A stretch of DNA of 64,000 nucleotides from Nemophila menziesii (GCA_029959085.1 JARWIR010000017.1:25296144-25360143), one strand, 5' to 3'; positions 12,331-24,282 are shown, counted from the first letter of the stretch. Notes: a model not told the origin generated them from the sequence alone. Made by a program: numbers and translations.

Positions 12331-12912
12331 GTCTCTTCCGCCACGTAACCCTCGGCTATTGAACCCTCTGGTCTAGCCTGATTTTGAATATACTCTTTCA
12401 ACTTTTTCAAATACCTTTCAAATGGGTACATCCACAACATTTGGACCGGGCCCCCTAGCAATGCTTCATCGTACAAGTAGTATCACTAAGTGGATCATTA
12501 TATCAAAAAATGCGGGAGGCAAAATCATTTCCAGTCTACACATAACTTCAACCACTTTCGCCTTACCCGATTCTAACTCTTTCCTGCTGAGATTTTTATT
12601 ACAAACGACTTTAAACACGTTAGCTAACCCAATAATCGCATCACTAATCGCTTTGTCTTCAATGAGCCCTGGGATACTAGCCACGAATAGATACTGCATC
12701 ATCACGTGACAGTCGTGAGATTTCATTCCGATAATCTTTCCCGTATCACTTTGAACATTATTTCTCAAACTAGATGCGAAACCGTCGGGAAACTTTTGTG
12801 CCTTCAACCAGTCAAGAAATATTTTCCGCTTTTCTGTTGACAAAGTATACTTTCCTCGGTTCAGTATCACTTTACCTCCTCTCGATACTGATGTCGTCGG
12901 TAACCTACACAA
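12331..12912 (-). pseudogene. CACTA TNP2-type DUF4218 fragment
   Basis: The frame from 12912 reads a DUF4218-like segment (KSHDCHVMMQYL, LPPAFFDIMIHL), then shifts frame near 12470 to DEALLGGPVQMLWMYPFER and ARPEGSIAEGYVAEE. This is the domain normally downstream of the catalytic Transposase_21 region of plant TNP2. The Transposase_21 part is missing, the frame is shifted, and the 40-bp array interrupts the C-terminal end at 12330. It is a dead fragment. The last residues of any longer frame simply translate the array. Confidence 0.85.
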
Positions 12913-13150
12913 TATACCGACGACATACCGTGTCGCAAATATAGCGACGATATTTCGGAGGTCAAAAAAATCAAATTAAAAAAAAATTACTGACAAATTA
13001 CACCCAATTATCTACGTATTTTTGCATCGCTGTATTACGACGATGATTTTTTCGTCGATAACAAAATGTCGTCCGTAATTTTGAAAACTTACCAACGAAG
13101 TACGGGTCGTCGGTAATTTTTTGTCGCTAAACACGTCGTTTCTAGTAGTG
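12885..13150. repeat. CACTA terminus with subterminal repeats
   Basis: The end (13131-13150) is the inverse of CACTACTAGAAACGACGTG. Motifs such as GTCGTCGGTAA, CCGACGACAT and GTCGTCCGTAATT precede it. The 3-bp target copy would be 13151-13153 (AGA), but the partner end is missing so this cannot be verified. Confidence 0.85.
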
Positions 13151-13153
13151 AGA

Positions 13154-15050
13154 TATTATAACATCCTACATTATATTCTTATTTAGTCCTTAATAATGAT
13201 AGAGTAGATATGGTAGTGAAAGAGTCTTGTATTTCCTATATAAAGAGCACTTGATCATCCTTTTTGGTGACACACTACGAAGTTTAATAATATAATACTC
13301 CAATTTCTCCATACTGTTTACAACACGTTATCAACACGACTTAACCAATCCAGGCAATGTGATTTGAGACTCTTCGTAATATTTATTTTATTGTTATAGA
13401 GAGGTAAGTAATTCTTGAGATAAGAAATATATCAATTATTGAGTATGATTGATATGCATCTTGAGCTTGCCAAATGAAAAATACTTATACGGAAAACTAT
13501 GCATAAAGAAAGATTTTCATGATAAGAGGGAGAGTTGAAAAATATTTTATAAGATGCATCCTCATCCTGCAAATATATTATGAGTTAAGTGAAATAATAA
13601 GATGCATTCATGAGTGATTAAGTCACGTATTCAGCTTAAAATGATCCTGCTAATTTCATTTGAAAAAATACATTGCATCGCGTAAAGCGTGGTCGACTTG
13701 TTGGTTCCAAAATATCGTAAAATTGAACAGTATGAGCAAGTTGGCACTTCTAAAATCATCATGAAATAATGTAGATAATCTAAATAAAGAATAGTACTCT
13801 AAAATGAGTAAGTACCTGAATATCTTCTCATTATTGAGAAATTGGGATACAAGAATCTCATTCAATTATATTACTATAGTATGAAATCGAAATATATAAT
13901 TGAGTATGATTAAATAATATGTGCAAGTGATCATGTAAAAGTTATTAAATGAAAACGAGAATTTTGAATCGAAGTCCATTCTATAATGTCGACTAGAAAA
14001 ATTAATTGGTCAAATATTTAAAAAAACGCAGTCAGTCATACTAACACCGTCAATGTGAATTTATAAAGTACATCTTTTAGTGAAAAATCTGAAAGATTCG
14101 TATAGGACGTCAGCTACGTCTTATGGTAAAATAAATTTACCAATATGTATCGTGTGATACAAAAAATTACATGAAAGTCTATATATAGAAGGCCAAAAAC
14201 GCGTATACATAAGTCCTGGGATATATTGGAATGATATTTGTATAACTTCAGTTGTCTTTAACAATCTTTGATTTTCGTATATATTGTCATGTAATCTGCC
14301 ATATATTTGTTTTATATTTAATAAGTAGAATATGTTTTTATTCACGGTTACGTGCATGAATATTTATTACTCTAAATTGCATATGACTGTGTTTTGTGGA
14401 TCATCTCAATGTTATATGACGATATGACTGCATATATTGTTGAATTTGAATTATAGTTACTCTTATCAAAATGTTTAAGATTCTAAATATCGAGATGATT
14501 TTCGAAACTGAAAATCATCCCATATACATTATGAGGGGGACACGAATACATGTTGCATTCTTTTTTTCTTCGTCGAGATTTCTTCCCACAGAGTTTTCCT
14601 GACAAGGTTTTGACGAGGCATATCAATGAAAATTGGTGAATATTCAACACATACGACTTGGTCAAATTAAAGTTCACAGGGCAACCCCAAGATGCAAAGA
14701 AAAAGATAGGATATCGTTTACTGTCTCCACTTTATAATTGTATGCGAAGATATTTGCATTTCCTGAAACAAGTCGATGATACTGACAATTCAGATACTAT
14801 ATTGTTCATATATAAAAATTCTAATCTTCTAAAAGAGATTACCATATGCTTGTATCAGAGGGAGAAAATACGCACTGCATTATTTTTCTTCGCATAGGTT
14901 TTGTCCCAACGAGATTTTCTTGCAAGGTTTTTAACAAGGTAGTATAAGAAGCGTTATGAAATAATATATAAGAGAGAGTGTTATGAAAACATTATTTAGT
15001 AGATATTATTAATATATAGAGTAGTGGAAATAATTGAAAGGACAAAAAGA
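13154..15050 (+). mobile_element. Copia-like retrotransposon remnant without coding region
   Basis: A 5' LTR-like piece ends TTTACAACA at 13325 and is followed by CGTTATCAACACGAC, the LTR/primer-site junction typical of many plant Copia elements (compare the Copia LTR at 60529). Sequence to about 14460 is non-coding. At 14560-14640 and 14880-14940 two related blocks (TTTTCTTCGTCGAG...CAAGGTTTTGACGAGGCA and TTTTCTTCGCATAGG...CAAGGTTTTTAACAAGG) resemble the 3' untranslated repeats of such elements. A purine-rich tract (14970-14980) precedes a possible 3' LTR start TGTTATGAAAAC. No gag or pol frame is visible, so this is a deletion derivative. Confidence 0.5.
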
Positions 15051-15086
15051 CCCACAAAATGAAAAACAATAATCTCAACCACTCGC

Positions 15087-15096
15087 ATTATAAACA
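15087..15096 (+). promoter_or_regulatory. Putative TATA box of the P450 gene
   Basis: CATTATAAAC lies about 30 bp upstream of where transcription would start if the ATG at 15158 is used. The same spacing would leave almost no leader for the ATG at 15128, which favours the downstream start. Confidence 0.45.
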
Positions 15097-15157
15097 AACA
15101 AAATATCAACAATAGTATTCAGATACAATGAAGGAAATAGTAGCAAATTTCAAAACA

Positions 15158-16728
15158 ATGGAGTTAACTCTTTTTCCGTTGAGTTCTCTAGTAATCCTAA
15201 TCATATATTTCATACTACAAAAGCAAAGAAAACGTTTTTCCCCACCTGGTCCTGCAGGACTTCCCTTCATCGGCAACATGCTTCAACTTGATACCTCAAA
15301 ACCTCATGAGTGCTTTAGGCTACTTTCCCTCAAATATGGTCCTCTAATGTCAATAAAGCTTGGTACTAGGAAATCAGTAGTTGTTTCCTCGTCAAGAATT
15401 GCTAAAGAAGTCATGCAAAAACAGGATCACTTGTGTTGTAATAGGCCTAATTTACTCGGCATGAAAAAGCTATCATACAACGGCCTGGATATGGGATTCG
15501 CACCATATAATGAGTCTTCAAGGCAGATGAAAAAGATTGCTGTCCTTCATCTCTTGAGCACCAAAAGGGTGCAATCTTTACGTTCAGTACGTGAAGATGA
15601 AGTCTCTAGAATGATTAAAAAGATATCCAAAGCAGCTTCTTTATCCAAAATTACTAATTTGAGTGAAGCTGCAATTTCTCTAACAAACACACTTATATGT
15701 CGAGTTGCTTTTGGTAAGAGGTACGACAAAGAAGATCAAGAGAGAAGAAATTTCTTTACCCTGATTGATAAAGCGGAGGGAATTGCAGTTGGCTTCTTAT
15801 TTTCTGATTATTTTCCTCTAATAGGTTGGGCAGTTGATAAAATAACTGGAGCAATTACTCATATTGATGATATTTGTGATAAGTTGGATTTGGTTTTTCA
15901 AGAACTCATTGACAATCACCTTGATATAAATAGGCCTAAATCAATGGAGAATGACTTTATCGATATCTTACTCCAAATTAGAGAAGATAAATCAACTGCC
16001 ATTGATCTGACTATGGGCCATATAAAGGGAGTTCTCATGGTAATTTTACCTTACTTCTATTTTTTTTATCTACTTTTTAATTAATTAAGCATATTAATTC
16101 TTATGAATTTTTTAAGCAGAATGTTTTTCTTGGTGGAACTGCGACAAGCAGTGCAGCAATAATTTGGGTAATGACATCACTGAGTAAGAGTCCTAGTGAA
16201 ATGAAGAAAGTGCAAGAAGAAATAAGAAATGTTATGGGAAAGAAAGAGATGTTAAATGAAGATGATTGTCAAAAGCTTCCGTATCTCAAGGCGGTGATAA
16301 AGGAAACCTTGAGATTATTTCCACCAGTTCCATTATCGATTCCAAGAGAAACAATGGATAAGTGCATCATAGATGGGTATGAAATCCAAGCCGGAACTAT
16401 GATTAATGTAAACATTTGGGCAATCGGAAGAGATCCAGAAGTTTGGGAGAAACCAGATGAGTTCTTGCCGGAGAGATTCTTAAATAGTAACATTGACGTG
16501 AAAGGACAAGATTTTGTAATGATTCCTTTTGGAGGTGGTAGAAGAGGTTGTCCTGGAGTCTCCATGGGACTTGCTACTCTGGAGCTTGTGCTAGCTAATC
16601 TTCTCTACTTGTTTGATTGGTCATTGCCTTTTGGGATGAAAGAAGAAGATATAGACATTGAAGCATTGCCTGGTATTTCAACCACTAAGAAAAACCCTCT
16701 CCTTCTTCAAGCAAATAAAATAAATTAA
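15158..16728 (+). CDS. Cytochrome P450, CYP71-clan (CYP83/71-like), two exons
   Basis: Exons 15158-16039 and 16120-16728; the 80-bp intron has a GT (16040) and AG (16118-16119) in phase 0. The product is 496 aa, normal for a microsomal plant P450; an in-frame ATG at 15128 would add 10 residues before the membrane anchor. Visible in order: hydrophobic N-terminal anchor (LFPLSSLVILIIYFIL), hinge PPGPAGLPFIGN, I-helix GGTATSS, K-helix KETLR (ExxR), PERF, and the heme loop PFGGGRRGCPG with the cysteine ligand. Family members are ER-bound mono-oxygenases of secondary metabolism that use NADPH-P450 reductase; the substrate cannot be predicted. Oddities: the C-helix WR motif reads ESSRQMKKI, so the usual Trp is Ser, and the I-helix acid (normally GTDT or GTET) is Ala. 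All frames and splice sites are intact. It could be a young pseudogene or a neofunctionalised enzyme. The clan is secure, the subfamily is not. Confidence 0.88.
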
Positions 16729-16756
16729 ATGTTATTGTCGGTGTTGTTACTGTTGA

Positions 16757-16762
16757 AATAAA
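16757..16762 (+). promoter_or_regulatory. Possible polyadenylation signal of the P450
   Basis: AATAAA lies about 29 bp after the stop codon. Another AATAAA overlaps the last codons near 16715. Plant signals are loose, so this is only a candidate. Confidence 0.3.
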
Positions 16763-17153
16763 ATAATTGATTAGAACGTCTAATCTCAAACTATTAAATT
16801 ATGAAATTACTCTAATATTTAGTTTATTTTCTTGGACAATCATTTGGCATTTATTTTGGGAATAATTTATGCAGACTATAACAACTATAACATTATGATT
16901 TTTTAAGTACGAACCACTTTGTACTCAAGCTAACCGCAACGGGTTATTATAACATTATGGTGTCGTTATTAAAATAATATATGTGTTTGAACGGGACCAT
17001 GCATGTGAATTCAGCATCTTTCTCGAAGTTTTTAGCCCTTCATTTTCGACTATGCATTATGTATGGCGAATATTAATTTTATAAAGATACAAACTTTTCT
17101 AAAGTAGAAACTTCCGACTCCGAAAATTAGTAATCCAACTTCAGTAGAATACC
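16763..17153. other. Intergenic, no gene seen
   Basis: AT-rich sequence with no coding or repeat signature. It ends with AGAATACC (17146-17153), the target copy of the next element. Confidence 0.5.
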
Positions 17154-17698
17154 TAGGGATGTCAATGGGGCGGGTTTAGGGCGGGTTTACCTATCCCCGC
17201 ACCCCGCCCCACGAACAAATAGAAGCCCCACGCCTCGCCCTACCCCCGCGTTGTTCTTCTCCACACCCCGCCCCGCTTCACTCATTTATTCCCCGCGGGG
17301 TGTGGGTTCTACCCGCGGGTTTCAAATTGATCGTTCAAAATTTTTTTATTACTACAAATTTTATTATTTTTAAACTCTCAAATATTCTATTCTTCAGAAT
17401 TTGCATTTGTATTTTGATTTTTAAACAAATTCTGCTCTTGGAGTTGCACTTTGATTTGAATAATTATTGAAATTAAAATATACATTATAAATGAAATATA
17501 TTAATTATATATTATATACATGCGGGGAGGGTTTGCGGGGTGGGGAATACTTATCCCCACAACCCGCCCCGTCTCGTGCGGGCTTTAAAAATCCACCCCC
17601 ACAACCCGCCCCAAGCCCCATTTAGTACCTTAAAACCCGCCCCGTTTAAAGTGAGGTGGGGCGGGTACCCGCAAACCCGCGCCCTATTGACATCCCTA
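17154..17698. mobile_element. hAT-type MITE, GC-rich CCCGCCCC subterminal repeats
   Basis: The inverted ends read TAGGGATGTCAATGGGGCGG and TAGGGATGTCAATAGGGCGC (right end, complemented). They are flanked by a perfect 8-bp duplication AGAATACC (17146-17153 and 17699-17706), the hAT hallmark. Subterminal ACCCGCCCC / GGGGCGGGT motifs are dense at both ends and the middle is AT-rich. The 72-codon frame at 17540 lies in the repeats and is not a gene. Confidence 0.92.
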
Positions 17699-17759
17699 AG
17701 AATACCTTTCTATCTTCATAAGCCATTAAACTCAGCATCAACTATATCGAAAAATTAGC

Positions 17760-18239
17760 TAAGGTCATAGTATCTTCACAAGTCCTTAACTGATACATTA
17801 CTTCAACAACATCTAGAAAATATCAAGAATCCCATAAACCATCAACACTCCGTCTACAGTATGAGACACAAGAGTTTACATTAATCTCCATCTTTTTTTA
17901 ATCACTCTTTTACCTATGGTGTCAAAAAATTTACACTTGTTCCAAAACTTGTATCTTATGATCATATTTATAGCATTTCCTCCTTTATTTGAACTTTGAA
18001 GACAATATCGTTCCTGATTATCCAAATATGATATAGATAACTCAAGAAACTTAGGATAAAGATTGTTTCATTAAAGATATTACCCTTCTTTTCTTTAGTG
18101 CCCAAGTTAACTTGTCCTCCAGCTTGAAGTGTTCCAAACAACCATGAAATTTGAAACATTCCTTCCAAATGCTTTGAGAAAAATTACAATGTGAAAGCAT
18201 ATGATTTCTAGTTTCAACATCATTATCACATAATACATA
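17760..18239 (-). pseudogene. LINE 3' remnant (RT zinc-binding region)
   Basis: Read on the minus strand from about 18240: YVLCDNDVETRNHMLSHC, then FSQSIW, the CxxC...ETxxHxxxxC core of the zf-RVT domain that follows the RT in plant L1 elements. Downstream frames hold several stops. Roughly 300-480 bp remain. An LTR begins at 18240, so the LINE was interrupted there. Confidence 0.65.
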
Positions 18240-18355
18240 TGATATCTCTTTATTTGTGATATATTAATGTTACAATGTGAAAGCAGATGATCTCTAGTTT
18301 CAACATCATTATCACATAATATATACGATGTCTTCTTATTTGTGATATATTAATG
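18184..18355. repeat. 86-bp tandem duplication across a LINE/LTR junction
   Basis: Unit 1 (18184-18269) and unit 2 (18270-18355) both start TTACAATGTGAAAGCA and end GTGATATATTAATG, with about eight differences. Each unit contains the LINE end followed by the LTR start (GATATCTCTTTATTTGTGA, or GATGTCTTCTTATTTGTGA in unit 2), so the duplication came after the LTR insertion. Confidence 0.9.
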
Positions 18356-19284
18356 TAGGTTGAAAACATCATTTTAGGTGTATCTGATTAATTTTTAAGA
18401 GATTTTTTCCCGTTATTTGATATTTTCTGAATTCATGTCTTAATTTGATAATTTATTACTTTTCGAGCATATTTGGTTTAATTTGTGTGTTAATGTGAAG
18501 CTCGTAAGGTTTATGGAATATAGTTAGATTCCAAATCAATTTTAATGAGTTAAGGAAAAAAGATCCAGGAGGAATCAAGAGATAAAATGAAGCAAAGATG
18601 AATTAGGAAAAGAAAAGCTGCCAAATAAATCAGAAATTCTGCAGTTGTGTCCATTAAAGTGAAGATAACTTCAAATCGGCTACTAATTTGGATTATCCTT
18701 TAAATAGTTAGATATATCTTTCTGTTTCGGTCGCTTTGATATAAAGTGGGTGAAAATCAGCCCAATAACGAAGGAGATATGATCAAAACAGTGAGCAGTG
18801 TTTATCTTATCCTATATTTTAGGAAACAAATTTGAGTTGGACTTAGACTCAAATTACTTGCCTTCTACTTCAAAATTTCGACCTAAGGTTAGAAAACACT
18901 TACAAATACACCCTCTTATCATTGTAAACATGTCCTTACTTAATTATTAGTCCTTAGTCTCAAGTAATATCATCAAGAGAAACAAGTTGACAGTATGTAA
19001 CTTTATTTTAGTTTATTTCTTTTCAGCATGAACTAATTTCCACATAGCTTGGGTTTTTCATATGTATAATCTTTGAATTCTATTTTCTTCTATCTAAGTT
19101 TGTTTGGGAAAAACCTTTTTAAATCGATTAAGTTTCTTAACCTCTATATCCGTGTTATGTGATTTGATGTATTGACTGTAGTTCTTGCTAGTGCACGAGT
19201 ATAGACTACCCCATTAATAGCAGTTGGATGGTCACCCGGAAGGGGTGTCTAATTGTTGAAACACCACATAAATTTCTAGTGTGC
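18240..19284 (+). mobile_element. Tat/Athila-like LTR, plus orientation (solo or partial)
   Basis: The start TGATATCTCTTTATTTGTGA corresponds to the start of the LTR at 33961-34916 read on the minus strand (TGATGTCTCCTCATTTGTGA). Further shared blocks are GAAAACATCATTTTAG and AAAGAAAAGCTGCCA-like sequence. The likely end is CTAGTGTGCA. No primer site or coding sequence follows; the next sequence is an LTR in the opposite direction. Confidence 0.55.
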
Positions 19285-19288
19285 AGTA

Positions 19289-20845
19289 TGGTCGCTCCTA
19301 GATTGTGATAAAAATCGACACTTAATAGGAGGAGAAACTAACCGCAAGTGTACGGGTCATTCCAAGTAATAATAATTAGATAAACGGGATTTCGTTCTCA
19401 AGGGTTGAACTGGTCTAACCAAGGTGTTCAACAGATAAGTAGAAGTAATTGCAAGTACAGAAAATAAAAGATAAAAAAATTTGCTTGGTTTTCAAAGATT
19501 TAACTACTAGACGCAAATAAAGAAATTACTACAGTAAAGACTAGAAGATAAGACACAGATATGAGCTATACTCGAGTCTCGCTAGGAAATTACCTAAATT
19601 CATATATTTAGTGCTTTCGTATAAGGCAAAATTGATATTTTATATTAGTCGGGACTCTACAGTCTCCTAACCTCCTCCCGGTTGGACTTAGGAGTTATCC
19701 TACGGTACTACAAACCCCTCTCGGGTGATTGTATTTACTTTTGGATGTTGAAGTCTTTTACCCAATTGGCTACGCAGTTAGTCAAGCCTGTCGGTCATTG
19801 ACGAATACCACGAATGTATTACCTAAGTCCGTAATTAAACCCCCATATCGGGTGATCACTCGTCACTCAGTGAATAGCCTAATTACTCAGACCTATTCCT
19901 AATTAGCTAAGTAAAAAAAAGTAAATAATTTCAAGATAATAGTCAATATGAAGATACCCAATTCAAATTAAATTAGAAACTAATCACATATCAGAAAATA
20001 CTAAAATAGAAACTAGGGTTCTTCCCCAAAATACGAGTCTCAAGAATGTAAGGTTTAGCTCATATTAAAAGTAAAAACAGAATGGAAATTAGAATTATAC
20101 ATTCTCCTAATAACAGAAATAAAATAAAGAAGAACCTAATTACATGAGTGAAAAGAACTGTTGTTGGAGAAAGAAAGATTTCTCTAGCTTCTGCTCTTGC
20201 CTCTTCTTTTTGACGCTCTCTCTAAAGATGATTTAATTTGAAGAATAATTGGGAGGTGCTGAATACTGAGGTCTAAAGGGGATTATATAGTGCTTAAAAT
20301 CGGATTAGGTCTAAACATGGACTTAATTAAGTAATTAAGGCCCAAGTCCAATTAGTAAATCTCGTAACTACTGTACACACTGCACTAAAACAGTCATAAC
20401 TTTTGCGTCTTAAGTCCAAATCACCTGATTCTAGTCCTCAATTCGAGCTAACTCAGAGGCACAATTTTCTCCTTTGAATCACCAGACCTGAATTAGTACC
20501 ATTTTGGCTCGAAATCCAAAAGAAGTAAAAACTATCCAGATTCTTATGCTTTTCTTAAACTCTTTGAGTGGTACTTTCTCTCTTTTGACCTCTTCTCTTG
20601 ATCTAAGACATTAAACATCAATTTTCCTTCTCATCTTGGTGCTCCATAGCATCCATGTACCTAATAACTTCATGCTAAAACAAAAGAATTAACGCACAAA
20701 AGCTCTAAAAATGCAAATAACATAATTCTGAAGGGAGAAAGTGTAATATGACAAAATAAGCTCAAAAGTCTATCTAATAAGTCCAATTTCTATCTAAAAC
20801 GATGCCTCCTAAGGTCATATGTTTATCACAAATGGGGAGACGTCA
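19289..20845 (-). mobile_element. Tat/Athila-like LTR, minus orientation
   Basis: On the plus strand it runs from TGGTCGCTCCTAG to GGGGAGACGTCA, so it has TG...CA ends and is 1557 bp. It contains the GCAAGTGTACGGGTCATTC block common near the ends of these plant LTRs. Just outside, at 20846-20870, the complement reads GGTTTGAGTTGGGCG, a plausible polypurine tract, which would make this the 3' LTR of a minus-strand element whose interior lies to the right. Confidence 0.6.
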
Positions 20846-23800
20846 TGACGCCCAACTCAAACCTTTGTCGTCCCGACAAAGTAAATAAGTTTAGAGGTCT
20901 CAGGTAAGAAGCAACATCCGGAATCTAAAGAATAAACCCAAAGCAAAACTCAAAATAAATTTCATATAGTATAACCTAAAAATTAATGCACACATACACC
21001 TATTATACAAAATCAAACACATAAATAATATCAATCCAAAATTAACTTCACAATGCTAGAAGATTACACTTTATACTATAGCTCGAGACTAAGGCTATAA
21101 GGTGTTCATCAATCCTTACTTGCTTTGAATGCTCCACTTAACTTACTCCCTATTAGCAAAAATATTATTCCACTATGTACCTAGAAATCACAAGGTCTTT
21201 ATGGTTTTAGTGTAGGCTTAGGGACGGTATGGTACATTTGGATAATGAAAAGTGAGTTTTTGGCTCTCTCCTCACTAGCCTTCAACAAACTGTCATGAGT
21301 TTGAGTTTACACTCACATATGATCTCACTCACTTGAGGCACTACTTTAGCGTCCCCACATAAACCCAATCCTATCAAGATGATTATAATAAAAATATTCC
21401 TTTGTCATTTCTTTTGTTTTTTTTTCATTTATTTAATCTTTTTTGTAAGTTAAACATGACATTCTTTTTAATGTGAATTGTCATGCTAACTCATTTTCTC
21501 AATTTTTTCCTTCTTTCTTTTTTTCTTTTCTTTTTCTTTTCTTTTTATTTTTAGAAATCGACAAAGGAATTTACAATAAAATACATAATCATTCAAGCAC
21601 ATCACAAATCTACCTAACAGATGTAATAACAGATTCCCTCACCCAAAACTCAAGCTCAAAGACAACTAGTCTTAAGAAATCGTGATTTAAGTGCGGGTCA
21701 TATGGTATATTCCTAACATCTAAAGGATAAGCTTATAATGTGGCTTCAAAATATAGGCTTAAAGGCTAAAAATGTGGCTAAGAAGGATATAATTAACCAC
21801 GGGTTAGAAAGCTAAAAAGGTCTCAAGTAGATATCAAAGAACTATATCTATCATTTTTCTAGTTCCATAGTTTCACAGTTTCACTCCATTTTCACCTCTA
21901 GTTCATAATTAAGTGGGTTCTCTACTCATTTAGATTTCACATTCTACACACCACTCATTCTCACTAAGTACAAGTTTACCTCTTTTGCATTGTTCATTAA
22001 TTTTTCCTATCAATCATCTAGTGTTTGCATGCATTCAAGTTGCGTTTTACATTAACTCTAAGTCTACTATTTTCTATCATTAATTTACAAAAAGTATGCT
22101 TACGGGGACATTCAACAAACTCTACAGTCAAATCATTCCTTAAACTAATTTTTATTTGATTTGATTTCTTTTTTGAAAAGCAGTAAAACACGTAACACAT
22201 AAAATTTGGATGAGGCAACGATACCCCACCCCAAATTCAAAAATGAGTCGTGTCCCCATGACTTGAAAAGACTCTATAAAGCAAATAAAAATAATATACA
22301 CTACAAAGTGAGAAAAGGGGAGAAGGAAACATATATGGATCAGCACTAGGCCGATTGCATGTGGTATCACCTCGAGGTTGTAAAGTATTCTTAGCAACGA
22401 TGTATAGATCATACACCATCAAATTGATCTTCTATAACATATTCTTCATCAACTCAAACTCATATTTCCCTTTGCGTAATAATCGCTTCATGGTCCTCTA
22501 AATCACATCCTCCTCGAAATTCTTTCTCAACACTAAACTCTCCTTTCTCTTCATGTTCTTTGTAACTTCTCCAACCTTCATGTCATCTCGAATGAACCTA
22601 AACTCAATTTTTCACCTACTTGAAATATTACTTGCACAATATATAATGGTAGGTTCAAATAATTCATAATTCCTCCAATAAATAACTACAAATTCTTACA
22701 TCCCAACTAATTATAGAAAGAAAAAAAAGTTCTATCTATTTTACCGGATTGATCGTGGAATTTATGAGGATTTGATACCTCGCACTTGCAATCTCCCACC
22801 TCCAGAATACAAAATGTATTGATGAAAGTCGTGTTTTTTAATGTTGTTGAAGGTGGCAAAGTAGTGGGCGCGGTGGATTATGAGATTGGTATTCAATATC
22901 TATGGTGTTGGGGTAGTTTAATGGATATAATTTAAGCTTTGGTGAAGAAACCTATTTGAATTAAAGTGAGAATTCTTTGGTGTTTTGGAAGGATTTGTAA
23001 TATGATTTCTGTTTGGATGATGTTAAGAAGGATTATTTGAAGATATTTTGGTGTTTTGATGATGGAATTTGGGTGTTTTTGGAGCTTGGGTTTGTCATTA
23101 CTGGATTTTCTGTATGGGAGACCAAAGGAAAGGGAAGAACAAGGTTTTCTTAAGGTTTAGGTCATTTTTCAGCGAAGGAAGCCGAGCGCCCGTTTTTTAT
23201 AACCGGTACCTGGTTCTGGTTTTTTTTTCCGTTCGCAACAAAATGTTGCGTTTAGCCAACTCCATTCTAGTGAGTTGGCTTTCGAAACCGGGTTCCCGGT
23301 TTGTGAAGAACGGTTTCCCAATCGCGAATAGCCAACTCTCGCTTAACGCAAGAATGGATTGCGTATAGGCCTTCTTCTTGTTTCCTCGATTTCTCCTTTC
23401 CTACACCTCAGACTCGCGCAAAATTTGTACTCATTTTTATTGGAAATTGCGCTCCCGATCCATTGGACTACTAAGAGTTTCCATTGGGGGTACCATTTTC
23501 TCAAAGTTTCGTTTTTCTCCATTTCACACCAACGAGTTGCGTCTAACCCCTCCAATTACAGTAGGTTTGATTTGCTCAGCAGACCTCTTTGACTTCACCA
23601 TTGGATAGCGTTAAGTTATGGTCTTCCAAATTTTTCACCTTTTGAGCATGAAATGTATCAGTTCACAAAACGGAAACCTGGTTGCTTCCAAATGGGCGCC
23701 CGGTTAGCTACTGCTCAACAACCTCTTATACGAAACTAGAAGGTGCGAAAGAGACCGTCTCTTATACCTAGCACCCCAAACTCAAGTCTTAACACTTGCA

Positions 23801-24282
23801 AACATAAAAAACACTCCAACCTTTCTCATTTCTTAACAATATACACTAATACACATCACATTAATCCATTATACACTACGAATTTAAAGACTTAAAGCAA
23901 TTTAAAACATGGGTTTTCCATATAATCCGATCTCTTCTTATACTTAGCATCTTATTCTCCACATGATTTAAGGCTCTATTTAGTTAAGTTGGGAGTCTCC
24001 ATATTTTGTTTGAATATAAACTCTCAATTGGTCTGCTATTATTATAACTGCTGCATTTGGCATCCTAAACTTGACAAGCTTTACTCAAACTCTTGCCATG
24101 AGTCCACGTATCCAGTTTAATTGTATTCTTCCCATCACTAACACAGTTTTCAATTAATTGATAAGGTTAACTTATGATTTTCAACATCTATCTCCAAATC
24201 CAAGGTCTGGCATTACCAATGTCAGTATCCCAAACACACTTATCTTGCATCCAATTAAGTTTCACGTATCATCCACTAGGGT
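20846..24282 (-). mobile_element. Coding-less interior of a Tat/Athila-like (LARD-type) element
   Basis: About 3.4 kb lies between two minus-oriented LTRs (19289-20845 and 24283-28639). No gag or pol frame is visible. On the minus strand several TTTGGGGTG-type purine tracts occur (about 22220-22240 and 23770-23790), as in the long 3' untranslated part of Athila/Tat elements. A GC-richer stretch (23160-23760) holds GCGCCCGGTT-like motifs in inverted orientation. Pairing of the two LTRs is doubtful because they are strongly diverged, so this may be pieces of two elements. Confidence 0.45.

Larger units (their letters stand above)
8386..13150 (-). mobile_element. Rearranged CACTA (En/Spm-like) transposon
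   Basis: The right border at 13150 is the reverse complement of CACTACTAGAAACGACGTG, a canonical CACTA terminus. Inside it (12885-13140) are repeated subterminal GTCGTCGGTAAT-type motifs. A TNP2-type DUF4218 fragment (12331-12912) and a TnpA-like gene with the plant transposase_24 look (8386-9626) both read on the minus strand. A second block of subterminal motifs (11100-11440) and a 40-bp tandem array (11470-12330) lie between them. No CACTA end is seen at the left border, where the sequence abuts a broken LINE. The element is immobile, or two CACTA copies are fused. Confidence 0.8.

Noticed and set aside
17540..17758. Pro-rich 72-codon frame
   Set aside because: It translates CCCGCCCC subterminal repeats of the hAT MITE and runs over its target duplication.
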